Assembly (NCBI GenBank): GCA_019285755.1
Contig: CP079103.1
Span: forward strand, 1,054,001 to 1,118,000
DNA from: Chitinophaga sp. E66
Lineage (GTDB): Bacteria; Bacteroidota; Bacteroidia; Chitinophagales; Chitinophagaceae
DNA length: 64,000 bases
Direction: 5' to 3'
Shown: piece by piece, positions 54,429-64,000 of the stretch
How the letters are laid out: each line of letters opens with the position of its first letter
Numbering within the stretch: the stretch's first letter is position 1
The notes under the pieces: model-generated
The model's database searches: none
Seen by the model: the letters and a program-made list of their open reading frames with translations, nothing else
Told to the model about the DNA's origin: nothing
Translations under genes and position numbers: made by a program

Positions 54429-55952
54429 ATGCCCAAAAAGGCTAAAACCCCGACGAACTCGCTAACCTGGCGGCAAATGCTGACCGAAATGGAAAGTTTG
54501 AAGATGCGATGCATCACTATCGCCAGTATATGGATTCTGATCTGCGAATGGATGCAATATTGGGATATGGTTTCAGCGCCGTTAAGGCAAAGCGGTTGGA
54601 AGATGCAGTTGCTGTGCTGGCGCCTGCCAGCGCCGAAGGGCGCTTTCAGTTCCGTAAGATCGCTTCCTTACTGGCAGGATATTGCTTCACGGCTTTGCAA
54701 ATGAAACCCGAAGCTGATGAATATTTTGATTCATATACTACCGAAATTGTGAGAGGAGCGGATAAAGTAAATCCGCAGGATATTGACTTCAGCTATCGCG
54801 ACCTGGACGATGACGATGCCATGGAAATTGATCCGGATGAAGAAGACGACGAATATTACAGCGATGATGACGATGGGTATGACGATGATGATTTGCCGGA
54901 ACCAATTAAATATAGCAGTTACATGCGTCGTTATGCATCAGCGACCGTTGTGGTGCCGGGTATCGTAGAAAGCTGGGCGGACTATCTTGAAGAAAATCAA
55001 GAAAAATGGCTGTCAGCTGATCAGCCGGATAGCTGGCGGATCGGTAACGCTTTGCATAATATTGCTGGCGATATCACCAGGCGTATCTTGAGGAAGGCTG
55101 GCAAAAAGGAAACGGCGGCGAATGATAAGATCGCCGCGCGATTTAATGATCTGGCAGCCGTTTTTAGGCCCGATTTCGCCGCTAATGCCATGTATGCAAA
55201 GGCAGCTGCACTGCGGCGCAAGGATGCAGTGGCTGGCATCAGGATGCTGCGGGAAATGATCCAGGCCTTTCCGGAGCATACCAGGGCCCTACAAGATTTA
55301 TCCGTCGCTGCGCTGGAGGAGAATGACGTTGATCTGGCAGTAACCTTAATGGAACGTGCTGCCGCCGTTTATGAAAAATATGGTTGGGTGAAAAGTACGG
55401 CAGGCGATAAAGAGAAAACCTGTATCTGAGTGCCGGTATCCAATATGCGAAGACAGGAAATTATACCAGGGCGCCAGCGTGACGGGCAAATACCTCGCTT
55501 TAACGCAACCGAAAGTTTTGAAGGCTATTAATTGGCCCGATTGCGATCCGGAAGATATATGGATCGTTATGTGCAATGATTACCAGCCACACTATCATCC
55601 CTATATAGTTCCGCCATTCATCGCTGAACAAGCCTTGCTATTTGCGGATACGGCCGTTGCCGTCAATAATTCCGTTAAAAGCCATATGGCGGGCAAACAC
55701 CCTGCTCAATAACGGGCGCTATGAAGAAGCGATGGAAAATATCCGGACAGGGTATACCATCGATCCGGGCGATGCCAATGTCCTTTTTATCATGTATGCG
55801 CATTAGCGCTGACAGATGCGCCCGTTGACGAAGCATTGGATGTCATGAAACAGGCACTGGAGATTGACCCCGCGATAATGGCTAAATTTAAAAACGACTT
55901 TAAACTGTTCAAATTTCGCGCTACTCCGGCCTTTAAAGAGATATACGGTTAG
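54429..55952 (+). CDS. Acidic repeat-rich hypothetical protein, paralogue 2
   Basis: A tandem duplicate of the preceding gene with the same layout: MDSDLRMDAILGYGFSAVKA, an acidic stretch (DPDEEDDEYYSDDDDGYDDD), VVVPGIVESWADYLEENQEK, SADQPDSWRIGNALHNIAGD and AFPEHTRALQDLSVAALEEN. Breaks near 54470, 55420, 55470, 55690 and 55785. The region after 55420 is the most damaged, so true decay of this copy cannot be excluded, but the frames rejoin to the end at EIYG. The two genes are probably one transcript. Confidence 0.72.
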
Positions 55953-55953
55953 C

Positions 55954-56295
55954 TTACTTTGCAGTCAGCGCCTCTCCCTGAAATTCTATCGCTTCCCAAC
56001 CATGTTGCATAAACTGCCGGATGTTCTGGTGGTCTGCGCCGCCGGGAGTATTTAACACGGCCTGATAATGTTCTGCGAACAGCTGTAAGGTATCTTCCTT
56101 GCTGAGGCTGTTCAGTTTCGCAAAGGAAAACACTTTCGCGCTGCCCTGGTTCTGCGTGGGTTCGTTGTATGCTTCGCCATTTTTGAAGGCGGTGGGCTGA
56201 TGGTCGTAGCGTGATTCAATAAAGGCGATCACGTCTTTAAACGCGATGCTGTTTGATGCCAGTTGCTGGAGCAATGATGCGGTCTGTGCTTGCAT
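55954..56295 (-). CDS. HopJ type III effector family protein
   Basis: An intact 113-residue protein matching the HopJ family: FKDVIAFIESRYDHQPTAFK, NGEAYNEPTQNQGSAKVFSF, LFAEHYQAVLNTPGGADHQN and IRQFMQHGWEAIEFQGEALT. The name comes from a Pseudomonas effector, but homologues occur in free-living bacteria without type III secretion, and the function is unknown. I start at the ATG at 56295, since residues before it have no family match and would overlap the divergent nei. Confidence 0.9.
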   Translation of the reverse strand: MQAQTASLLQQLASNSIAFKDVIAFIESRYDHQPTAFKNGEAYNEPTQNQGSAKVFSFAKLNSLSKEDTLQLFAEHYQAVLNTPGGADHQNIRQFMQHGWEAIEFQGEALTAK

Positions 56296-56385
56296 ATGTT
56301 GATGATTTCGGGAGGCAAAAATAGAAATAATCGGAACAACAATATCAATTTTGGCAAATGGCGTACGGTTTGATGTAAGGTATGC

Positions 56386-57117
56386 ATGCCTGAAGGACCC
56401 TCCATCCGCATCCTGCAAGAAGAACTGGCCGCATTCGAAGGCCGGAAAGTACTCTCTGTTGCCGGCACTGAAAAGTCATTCGATCTGCAAATACTAAAGA
56501 ATAAAACCATCCATTTCCGGACCTGGGGCAAGCATTTCCTTATTTGTTGCCCGAAGTTCACGGTAAGAGTACATTTCCTGCTTTTCGGCACTTATCTCAT
56601 TAATGAAAGAAAGAAGGCCCGGCCGCGGCTGCACCTCCGGTTCAAAAATGGCGAGGTGAATTTCTATGCCGGTTCCGTTCAGCTATTAAAAGCGCCACCA
56701 GATGAGATCTACGACTGGAGCGCGGATCTGCTTAATAAGGCCTGGGATGAAGACGCCGCGGTTAATAAACTGAAGCAGGTTCCGGATATGCTATTGTGCG
56801 ATGCGCTGCTCGATCAGCAGATATTCGCAGGCGCGGGAAATATCTTCAAGAACGAAGTACCCTGGCGCGTGCGCGTACACCCGGGCAGCAGGGTCGGTGC
56901 ATTGCCGGCGCGTAAAAGAAGGGAAATCGTAAGAGACATGCACGCGTTCGCGTTCGACTTCCTGCACTGGAAGAAAGCCGGCGTATTGAAGAAGCACTGG
57001 AACGTACATACAAAATCTGAATGCCCCCGCTGCCATATTCCCCTGCATAAATCATACATCGGCAAAACCCGGCGCAGGACATTCTATTGCGAAAAATGTC
57101 AAAAGCTGTATGAATGA
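56386..57117 (+). CDS. nei: Endonuclease VIII-like DNA glycosylase (Nei/Fpg family)
   Basis: An intact 243-residue base-excision repair enzyme. It starts MPEGPS, giving the catalytic Pro2-Glu3. The helix-two-turn-helix is DQQIFAGAGNIFKNEVPWRV, with the conserved G(A)GN. The C-terminal zinc finger is CPRCHIPLHKSYIGKTRRRT then CEKC. PEGP rather than PELP favours endonuclease VIII, which removes oxidised pyrimidines. Its TGA overlaps the ATG of the next gene. Confidence 0.93.
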   Translation: MPEGPSIRILQEELAAFEGRKVLSVAGTEKSFDLQILKNKTIHFRTWGKHFLICCPKFTVRVHFLLFGTYLINERKKARPRLHLRFKNGEVNFYAGSVQLLKAPPDEIYDWSADLLNKAWDEDAAVNKLKQVPDMLLCDALLDQQIFAGAGNIFKNEVPWRVRVHPGSRVGALPARKRREIVRDMHAFAFDFLHWKKAGVLKKHWNVHTKSECPRCHIPLHKSYIGKTRRRTFYCEKCQKLYE

Positions 57118-57962
57118 ACCCGATCATCCGCCATACATTCACCGCAGACCCGACCGTGCTGGAGCACGAAGGAAAAGTATATCTTTTCACCGGCCACGAC
57201 GAGCCACCGGCCGGTACCGACGATTACGTCATGAAAAAGTGGTTATGCTTTTCATCCGACGATCTCAGCAATTGGACGGAGCACCCTTCTCCGCTAAAAG
57301 CCACTGATTTCCACTGGGCATCGGGCGATGCATTTGCTTCGAAAGTCATCCGGCTGAACGGGGCTTTTTATTGGTTCGCTGCCGTGTCGCACCGGGATAT
57401 CCCGGGAAAGGCCATCGGTCTGGCGAAATCCCCACTCCTGAAGGCCCCTATACCGACGCGCTCGGCAAACCGCTTATTTCCGGCGATATGCTGCCCGAAC
57501 TCCATAACGATAAGGAAAACCTCGACCCCACGGTGTTATCTGCTCATGGCAAGGTCTACATCGTTTGGGGGCACCAGGTTTGCCATATTGCGCAACTAAA
57601 CGACGCAGTCGGCGGAATCGAGGAGATATACACCGGATAGACCTTCCCGGCTTCAGTGAAGGGAGCCATCTCTATGAGCGGAACGGCTTGTTCTACCTGA
57701 TGTACGGCGCAGGCATGCCGGAGCAGATAGCGTACGCCACCAGCAAACATCCGCCGGCCCCTGGACCTACCGCGGCATCATCTGCGATCCGGCAGACAAC
57801 AGCCAAACCAACCGCCCGGCAACGCTGGAATTCGGCGGGAAGTCGTGGCTCTTTTACCATAACGGGAGCCTGCCTGGTGGCGGCAGCCACCGCAGATCGG
57901 TTTGCCTGGACGAATTGGCTTATGAAGCGGATGGCGGTATTCGTAAGGTTAACATGACATAA
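57114..57962 (+). CDS. Glycoside hydrolase family 43 protein
   Basis: About 283 residues after repair, a five-bladed propeller enzyme of the GH43 type (xylosidase or arabinofuranosidase). The catalytic base is in TFTADPTVLEHEGKVYLFTG, a second acidic block in NLDPTVLSAHGKVYIVWG and the general acid region in FSEGSHLYERNGLFYLMYG. Breaks near 57432, 57640 and 57750. No signal peptide is visible, so it may act on imported oligosaccharides. It is coupled to nei by an ATGA overlap, which is probably incidental. Confidence 0.88.
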
Positions 57963-58029
57963 GAATTTAGTTTTTGTAATGTGACCTATTCAATTCTGTC
58001 GTCATATGGTTGTTTGTTTTCATAACAGC

Positions 58030-58057
58030 TTGATTATGGAGGATTTACATACATTTG
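58030..58057 (+). promoter_or_regulatory. Promoter of the OmpA-like gene
   Basis: TTG at 58030-58032 and TACATTTG at 58050-58057 (17-base spacer), 17 bases before the ATG at 58075. Confidence 0.6.
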
Positions 58058-58074
58058 CCTCAAATCGCAAGCAT

Positions 58075-58608
58075 ATGACCTCACCTGTAGTTAATCTCCG
58101 AAACGGGCTGTTTTTGATAGCGGTGGCTTTGTTGACCTCCTGCGCCGCGTCTAAGAAAAGCAGTTCCCATGCTTACATGAAAAAACAATATAAGGAACTG
58201 AAGAAAGCACTGGACGATGCGGATGTAACGATCATCAACGACAGCCTGAAAGTCATCTTCCCCAATAATGTCCTCTTCGCTACTAATTCCGACCAGTTGA
58301 AGGAAGAAGTGAAGCCCACGTTCGGGCGGTTCGCAGATGTGTTGAACAAGTACGACAAAACAAAGATCCTGGTAACGGGTTACACGGATAACACCGGGAC
58401 CGACCAGATCAACAACGACCTTTCCGAAAAGCGTGCCGTCAGCGGCAAGAAACTCCTGAATGAAAAGGGCGTGGCAGACGACCGGATGTTCACCTGGGGC
58501 CTCGGCTCAAGACATCCCCTCGCTACGAATGATACGGAAGAAGGCCGGGCGGTCAACCGGCGGGTCGAATTTGTGATCCTGTACGACGTGAAACCTGAAA
58601 ATCAATAA
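58075..58608 (+). CDS. OmpA family lipoprotein
   Basis: An intact protein of 177 residues. MTSPVVNLRNGLFLIAVALL ends in the lipobox LLTSC. A short linker leads to the OmpA C-terminal domain: VLFATNSDQLKEEVKPTFGR, ILVTGYTDNTGTDQINNDLS, EKRAVSGKKLLNEKGVADDR and the late Arg in GRAVNRRVEFVI, which binds peptidoglycan. It tethers the outer membrane to the cell wall. I start at 58075 after the promoter, not at 58006. A shared terminator follows. Confidence 0.93.
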   Translation: MTSPVVNLRNGLFLIAVALLTSCAASKKSSSHAYMKKQYKELKKALDDADVTIINDSLKVIFPNNVLFATNSDQLKEEVKPTFGRFADVLNKYDKTKILVTGYTDNTGTDQINNDLSEKRAVSGKKLLNEKGVADDRMFTWGLGSRHPLATNDTEEGRAVNRRVEFVILYDVKPENQ

Positions 58609-58612
58609 AGAG

Positions 58613-58638
58613 AAAAGCAGTCCGGCCGGACTGCTTTT
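58613..58638. terminator. Bidirectional terminator
   Basis: A 26-base perfect palindrome with A and T ends (AAAAGCAGTCCGG and its complement) between the convergent OmpA-like and pentapeptide genes. Confidence 0.92.
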
Positions 58639-59210
58639 TTATGTGATCTGAATATCGTACTTCCCCAGTAATCCCAGTACCCCGGCACGGTAAACTTCGA
58701 TTTCTTAATCCGGTTCCTTTCCGGATCAATGAGGTAATGCTCGGCCGTTCGGAAGTCGCATTGTTCCAGTACGGTGCCGCCGAAGACAGCATTTAAGAAG
58801 TCGCAATGGGCGAACGAAGAACCGGTGAGGTCGGCGTTCGTGAAATCGGCTTCGCGGATCTGGCAATGGGAGAAGCTGGTCTTTTTAATTTTAAGCGCGA
58901 AGAAGGAAGTGTTGTTCAATATACAACGTTCGAATTTGAATGTCAGGTTGAAGGTATTGCATTCATCGAACCGGAGCCCCAGCAGTTTGCAATCTTCGAA
59001 GCGGACGTCGCGGAATGCCGCGCCTTTGATGGTGGCGAGGCTCAGGTTGCAACCCGAGAAGATGCAATCTTCGAACGTTGCGCCGGAGAGGTCGCCTTCG
59101 CTGAAATCGCAATTCCGGAACGTACATCCCTCATATTCCCCTCTGGGCAATGCTTTGCCGCGATAATCCTGCCGGTCGAAAGTCTGGTCGTTGAAGTAAT
59201 CCTTTTCCAT
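58639..59210 (-). CDS. Pentapeptide repeat protein
   Basis: About 190 residues of A(D/N)LxF-type repeats forming a right-handed quadrilateral beta helix: YEGCTFRNCDFSEGDLSGAT, FEDCIFSGCNLSLATIKGAA, READFTNADLTGSSFAHCDF. Some members (Qnr, McbG) mimic DNA and protect gyrase; most are uncharacterised. The C-terminus ends VLGLLGKYDIQIT after restoring one base near 58680. No signal peptide. Confidence 0.88.
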
Positions 59211-59231
59211 AAGCCTGAAAATTAGTCATTT

Positions 59232-59255
59232 CCGGTATTTGTTTTACAATACCGG
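59232..59255. promoter_or_regulatory. Inverted repeat before the pentapeptide gene
   Basis: CCGGTATT and AATACCGG flank eight bases, 22 bases before the ATG on the minus strand. Operator or leader hairpin; the regulator is unknown. Confidence 0.4.
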
Positions 59256-59278
59256 TGTAAAAATGCCGTTCTAAAAAG

Positions 59279-59309
59279 TGCGACCGTACGGATATGCCGT
59301 ACGGTCGCA
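59279..59309 (-). terminator. Terminator of the two-component operon
   Basis: A perfect 13-bp stem, TGCGACCGTACGG with its complement, and a 5-base loop, followed on the minus strand by CTTTTTAG. Confidence 0.92.
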
Positions 59310-59343
59310 GGAAAGGATGATTTCCGATTAATCGCGGAGCGTT

Positions 59344-60182
59344 TTAGGGATGAATGGGGATATCAAACATGAATCGTAGTCCGCCTGAAGGATTGCGTTC
59401 CACTTTCAGGGGTTCATTATAGAGTTTCTCCAGCCTTAGGGCGGTGTTACGTAGCCCTACGCCGGAGCCGTGCATAATGTGATCGAGCGGCCCGTCGAAT
59501 CCTGCGCCGGTGTCGCTGACGCAGCAGCGAAGTTTATTATGGATACGGGTGCATTGGATGATGATGGCGCCGCCTTCGATGCATGGGCCTATTCCATGTT
59601 TAACGGCATTCTCCACGATGGGTTGCAGGAGCATGGGTGGAATGCGGAGCAGGTATAGGGATGCAGGAGCGTCGATGTGTATACGGAGCCGGGAAGCGAA
59701 GCGGTGTTGCTCGATGTCGAGGTAATCCCGGAGAAAGGAGAGCTCGTTGCCCAGGGGCACCAGATCTGCCCGGGTGGCGTTCAGCGCATAGCGGAACGTA
59801 TCAGCCAGCTGTGCGATGAGCTCCCGTGCTTCTTCTTGTTCGGCGGGGATGCTGGCGTTTACGCGGTTGAGGGCATTAAAAGGAAATGTGGTTGGATCTG
59901 TGCCTTCAGCGCCTGCAGTTCTGCCTGTAAAGCCTGTTCCTGCAACTGGCGCACCTGTGATTCCTGTTCTTTTTCCCGGGTGATTATCTGCGTTTTGGCA
60001 GGCAGCAAAAGAAAAAGGGCGGATATCGTTACTGCCGTCAATGCCAGCAACGCGGCCAGACCGCCGAATTCGCCGCTTTGGTAAACGGTGAAGCCCAGCA
60101 GCAGCAGAGAAGCTGCCAGCAAACCGGCAATCAACGTCTGGAGGAGGATGGGCGCTTTCTTTTCGACAAGCAACATGGTCAT
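59344..60182 (-). CDS. LytS-type sensor histidine kinase
   Basis: About 280 residues. There are two hydrophobic helices at the N-terminus (LLQTLIAGLLAASLLLLGFT, LAALLALTAVTISALFLLL), a coiled-coil (ESQVRQLQEQALQAELQALK), the phosphoacceptor His in AQIQPHFLFNALN, and the ATPase domain with ENAVKHG, SDTGAGFDG and GSGVGLRNTALRL. It has almost no periplasmic loop, so the signal is probably in or at the membrane. One T is lost near 59876. It follows the response regulator gene and ends the operon. Confidence 0.92.
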
Positions 60183-60266
60183 GAAGTTTCCTCAAAACTA
60201 CCTGACAACGCAAATGGATTTTACCGATGAATTACTCGTATTTGAAACTGAGTATTACTACTCACC

Positions 60267-60905
60267 TTAACTGGCCAGCCCCAGTTCGATAGCTTTGCGC
60301 ACAAGCGCGGCCGTGTTTTTCACGTCCAGCTTCTGCATGAGGTTATAGCGGTGGTTCTCGATGGTGCGGACGCTGAGCGACAGCTTATCGGCGATCTCCT
60401 GATTGCTGTCGCCCCGGGCGATGAAGCCCAGGATCTCCTTTTCGCGGCGGGTGAGGGTAGGGGCGTAACGGCTGGGTTTGCGCTGGATGATCTGCTGGAA
60501 CATCTGGTCTTTCAGTTCCGCATGTACATATTGATCTCCGGAACGTACCGTGTCGATGGCATCGCGGATCTCGCGGCTGCCTGCCGTTTTCAGCAGGTAC
60601 CCGGCCGCTCCGTTCTGAAATGCGGTGCGGATGGTGTGTTTGTCTTCGACGTTGGTAAAAATGATGACCCGCGTTCCTGGATAATCGGCGGATACGCGGC
60701 GGCACAATGCCAGCCCGTCCATCCCCGGCAACTGGATATCCAGGAAAAGTACGTCGGGCGCCTGTTCCTGGAGACCGTCCAGCAACTGGTCGCCGTTTTG
60801 CCAGGCGCCACAGAGGCTTATATCGGGAAATCCCTGCAGGATCATCTGCAAGCCGTTCAAAATGGCGGGGTGATCATCCACCAGCGCAATGGAGATGCTG
60901 TTCAT
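60267..60905 (-). CDS. NarL/LuxR family response regulator
   Basis: An intact 212-residue regulator. The receiver domain has ALVDDHPAIL, the phosphorylated Asp in VLFLDIQLPGMDGL and VIIFTNVEDKHTI; the C-terminal HTH is LTRREKEILGFIARGDSNQE, IADKLSLSVRTIENHRYNLM. It probably receives phosphate from the kinase encoded 84 bases downstream. Pairing a LuxR-type regulator with a LytS-type kinase is less usual than the LytTR pairing. Confidence 0.95.
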   Translation of the reverse strand: MNSISIALVDDHPAILNGLQMILQGFPDISLCGAWQNGDQLLDGLQEQAPDVLFLDIQLPGMDGLALCRRVSADYPGTRVIIFTNVEDKHTIRTAFQNGAAGYLLKTAGSREIRDAIDTVRSGDQYVHAELKDQMFQQIIQRKPSRYAPTLTRREKEILGFIARGDSNQEIADKLSLSVRTIENHRYNLMQKLDVKNTAALVRKAIELGLAS

Positions 60906-61081
60906 GGGTATCGATTAGACGGCGTAATATTAAGCGTTTCCCGGCAGATAAGAAAGAATTGCCCCCAACAGCTGTTTTGGCGCGAAATATGCATTAGGGT
61001 AAGATATGTTAAACATGTTTTAACGCTTAAACCGCGACATCCTTCTAACGTCTAACTATTTAAGAACTAAAACCAGCACGT

Positions 61082-61857
61082 ATGAAACGGATATTTGTAA
61101 TCCTGGCTGTGATGACCGCTTTTACGGCTATGACTCCGTCTCCTGCTTCGGCGCAGGTCCGCGTGAGTGTCAATATTGACATTCAACCGGCCTGGGGCCC
61201 GGTAGGTTACGATTACGCGGAATACTATTACCTCCCCGATATCGACATTTACTACTACATCCCCACACAGATGTACATTTATTTCGATATGGGTCGTTGG
61301 ATCCATACCCGCTACCTTCCCGCCCGTTATGGTTATTACGACTTTTACCGCGGCTATAAGGTAGTACTTAACCAGCGCGACCCTGGCGCTACCACGACCG
61401 CTACCGCAGGCAATATGCCCACTATCGGAACAACTACTCCCAGATAGTGCTGCGCGACCGCAGGCCGGATCATTACAGACCGCGCCCCGAGCCCCGCAAC
61501 GAGTGGAACAGCCGTCCGGTAGACCGCCGAAACTGGGATAATAACCGCGGCAGCGACCGCCGCGACTGGGACAACAACCGGAATAACAACAGCCGCCCGG
61601 CCGAAAGAAGGGAATGGGACAACAACCGTGGCAACGACCGCCCGGATCGAAATAACAATGCGAACCGCCCGGCCGAGCGCCGCGAACAGCCCGGCAACGC
61701 CAACCGTGGTAACGAACGCCGCGAATGGAACGGCAACGCCAACCGGGGCAATGAGCGCCGCGAACAGAATGTTAACCGCGGCAACCAGCGCCAGGGCAAC
61801 GACCACGGCAACAGGGGCAACAGCGGAAACGCTCCCGGCAGAGGCAACAGAAACTAA
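61082..61857 (+). CDS. Secreted basic Asn/Arg/Gly-rich protein
   Basis: About 258 residues. It has a signal peptide (MKRIFVILAVMTAFTAMTPS, cleavage near ASAQ), a Tyr-rich middle (YAEYYYLPDIDIYYYIPTQM, RYGYYDFYRGYKVVLNQRD), and a long C-terminal half of NRG and RRE units (PAERREWDNNRGNDR, NANRGNERREWNGN). One base is lost near 61382. The tail is low in complexity, very basic and likely disordered. Similar proteins occur in Bacteroidota, but I know no function; binding of acidic polymer or wall is a guess. Confidence 0.75.
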
Positions 61858-61903
61858 TTTTAGTCAGGGGTGACAGGATACAAACCTGTAGTGTGTGAGA
61901 AAA

Positions 61904-61931
61904 AAAAAGGCCGGTGCAAACCGGCCTTTTT
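61904..61931. terminator. Bidirectional terminator
   Basis: AAAAAGGCCGGT and ACCGGCCTTTTT around GCAA, between convergent genes. Confidence 0.9.
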
Positions 61932-61950
61932 CATTGGAAGAGATGATGCC

Positions 61951-64000
61951 CTATTTGGCTATGATAACAGGTCTCATCTGCTTATGCTTATCTGATCTTA
62001 CGACCACGAAATACATTCCCGACCGCAGTTTGGCAGCAGGAATGTACAGGTTGCCCTGCGCTTCGGTCATCAACTGGCGGTACATCGTTCTGCCGAAGAT
62101 ATCGACAACCGTCAGTTCCATCTCATTACCGGCCGGGATTACATATTTCACACGGAAACCCTCCTGCGCCGGGTTCGGATAAATCCACAGCGACTCCTGC
62201 TGGCAGCCACCAGGATGGTGAACTTTGCCGTGCAACCAGACACGGCATCCGTTACGGTTACGGTGTATGTGCCGGGAGGCCGTTGGTGAAGATCCTCGGT
62301 GGTGGACTTATCGGACCAGAGATACTGGTAATTCCCGCTGCCGCCGCTGACGGTGATGTTGATATTGCCGTCTTCGTCTGCGGTACCGATGATCCGCAGG
62401 TTATTAGGCGTGCCGCCCAGGTTGACCGTCTGCGTATTGTCGAAGTTCGCAGGGCCGGTTACCCGGACGATGTAGGCCCCGGGTGCAAGGTTCCGGAATG
62501 CAGGATCATGGGCGCCGGCAGGGTTGGTTTGTCCGTTGATCGAGAAACTATAATCAGCGGGATTGCCCTGGCTGAGATTTACCAGGATTATTCCGTTCGC
62601 CCCGCAGGCGGCGTTTGTTAGTGTGAAGGTGATGGTTGTGTTGTTGGTACGCGTAATCACGAATGTTTTCCGCATAGTACAACCGATATTCACGTCTGTG
62701 ACATCCACCCAGTAATTGCCGTCGGGCAGACCAGCGACATCCTGCGTGGTTGCGTTGGTAGACCAGAGGTAAGTGTAATCCCCGCTGCCATTAGTGACGG
62801 TAACATCGATGTTGCCGGTTTGCGCGTTGACCTGTCCTGTCACTTCCATCTCGTTCATCCATCCGTCAACGATCACTTGTTCATCCTTTCTGTAGTTATT
62901 CGCACCGGAAACGATGATGTCATAAATGCCGCCCTGCAGATTCCGGAAAACAGGATTGTTGGCGCCTGCAGGATTGAGCACGCCATTGATGAAGAACTGG
63001 TAAGGTGCTGCGCTTACACCAGTTGTCGTAACGGTGATGATGCCTCCTGTCGCGCAATCTGCCGGTGTGGTGGCAACGGTGACATCCGGCCCGGTACGGG
63101 CGATCACGAAGTTCATGGCGATCACGCATTTAGAATCGCGGTCGGTTACTTCCAGGTGATAATTGCCGGAAGCAAGGCCATGAAGATCCTCTCTTATGGA
63201 GCCATTCGACCACAGGTAGGTATATCTGCCGCTGCCCCGCTCATCGTGATGTCGATGTCGCCGTGGTGATTGTTTACTGTGTTGCCGATCGACATATTAT
63301 TCATGAGGCCGCCTACGGTTACGTCCTGTGTAAAATCCAGTCCGCCGTTTCCGGTAACGCGGATCGTGTATGTACCGGGTATCAGTTGGTTGAAAACGTT
63401 ATTATCCGCGCCGGAAGGGTTGGCAACACCATCGATGAAATACCGGTAGCCGCCTGTACCACCGGTTACGGTGGCGGTGATGGTGCCATAGATCAGGCAA
63501 TTCGCGTTTCTGACGGCAAACGTCACGGCGCCGGCACGCGCTACGGTTGCGGTGAGCCGCAGGGTGCAACCGCGGGTATTGTCGGTAACGAGCACCTCAT
63601 AAGTGCCGGAAGGCACATTGCTGAGGTCTTGTGTTGTTGCGCCGTTAGACCACTGATAGGTGTAATTGCCGCTGCCGGTGGTCATGGTCAGATCCACGTT
63701 GCCGGCTGCATTATCGACCTGCAGGGCGCCTTGTATACCGGGTGTTCCGGGTATCACAACGGTCTCAATATATACAAACCCATTGTCGCCTTCTATCCGG
63801 ACATCCCACGTGCCCTGGGGAACATTTTCAAAGAGAGGGCTGGTCTGCCAGGCGGAATTCGCAAAGCGGAACCGGTAATTACTGGTACCGCCGATGATGC
63901 TTTTTACTTCAATTTTACCCCTGCCGCCGCAGAGCGCCGGCTGCGTTTCTATGGTCACGTCGGCAACAGGGCTGCCGCTCAGGTAAATATCATCGACCTG
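61951..64000 (-). CDS. SprB-repeat surface protein with type A sorting domain, N-terminus off the window
   Basis: The last 680 or so residues of a larger secreted protein whose start lies beyond the right edge. It is made of repeats of about 190 residues. Each pairs a SprB-type module (GNYTYQWSNGATTQDLSNVP, SGTYEVLVTDNTRGC) with a module around NPSGADNNVFNQLIPGTYTI. The C-terminus has ESLWIYPNPAQEGFRV, VVDIFGRTMY and LRSGMYFVVV, the type A sorting domain of type IX cargo. Breaks near 63230 and 62195. Probably an adhesin or gliding-related surface protein. Confidence 0.9.

Noticed and set aside
1..64000. Broken genes read as pseudogenes of a decaying genome
   Set aside because: Breaks hit essential genes equally, are single-base and mostly in homopolymers, and frames rejoin to complete family C-termini.

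Overview
The window is chromosomal DNA from a member of the Bacteroidota, most likely a Chitinophaga-like genus of the Chitinophagaceae. The evidence is type IX secretion components and cargo (PorQ, PorP/SprF, type A and type B sorting domains), repeated Bacteroidota promoters of the TTG / TAnnTTTG kind, few Shine-Dalgarno sites, a tmRNA tag ending GESNYAMAA, SprB repeats, a TonB-dependent receptor with a carboxypeptidase-like N-terminal domain, and a DUF5683-ParB-ParA cluster. GC content is high in core genes and clearly lower in two accessory islands (about 8.5-10.1 kb and 47.5-50.1 kb).

A technical point governs the whole annotation. Most long genes, including essential ones (lon, rpmA, dxr, dapB, pdxJ, parB), are split by single-base losses that usually lie in short homopolymers. 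Adding one base restores a normal family protein each time. I treat these as sequencing or consensus errors and give full-gene extents with approximate break points. ParA, the ABC ATPase, RplU, RseP (one break), MazG, Nei, PrsW and the response regulator are intact or nearly so.

Layout. 0-2 kb: cysH-cysD sulfate assimilation and an Rrf2 regulator, with an operator-like inverted repeat over the cysH promoter and a possible small RNA. 2-6 kb: dapB, DUF5683, parB, parA and an MBL-fold hydrolase. 6-11 kb: membrane metallophosphoesterase, outer-membrane proteins and an AbiE type IV toxin-antitoxin pair. 11-16 kb: lon, a DUF6266-like gene and porQ. 16-21 kb: ABC exporter, pdxJ and ahcY. 21-35 kb: a roughly 4,190-residue secreted Calx-beta repeat protein with a type B sorting domain, followed by its likely PorP/SprF partner. 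35-39 kb: PrsW, PolX, a histone-H1-like protein, L27 and L21. 39-44 kb: GH3-family protein, dxr, rseP and tmRNA. 45-47 kb: TonB siderophore receptor.

47.5-50.1 kb is the most interesting part: a MazG-like pyrophosphohydrolase overlapping a fusion of GIY-YIG nuclease, DUF2075 helicase and LexA/S24 self-cleaving peptidase domains. This looks like a damage-sensing defence or stress module. 50-64 kb: an epoxide hydrolase, a lipoprotein, two tandem acidic repeat paralogues, HopJ-like protein, endonuclease VIII, a GH43 enzyme, an OmpA lipoprotein, a pentapeptide-repeat protein, a two-component pair, a basic NRG-rich secreted protein and the C-terminal part of a SprB-repeat protein.

Two intergenic regions (13.70-13.85 kb and 44.60-44.85 kb) carry degenerate repeats with an exact 11-nucleotide period, and a third (35.1-35.6 kb) carries three copies of one hairpin element. 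No annotated function explains them.
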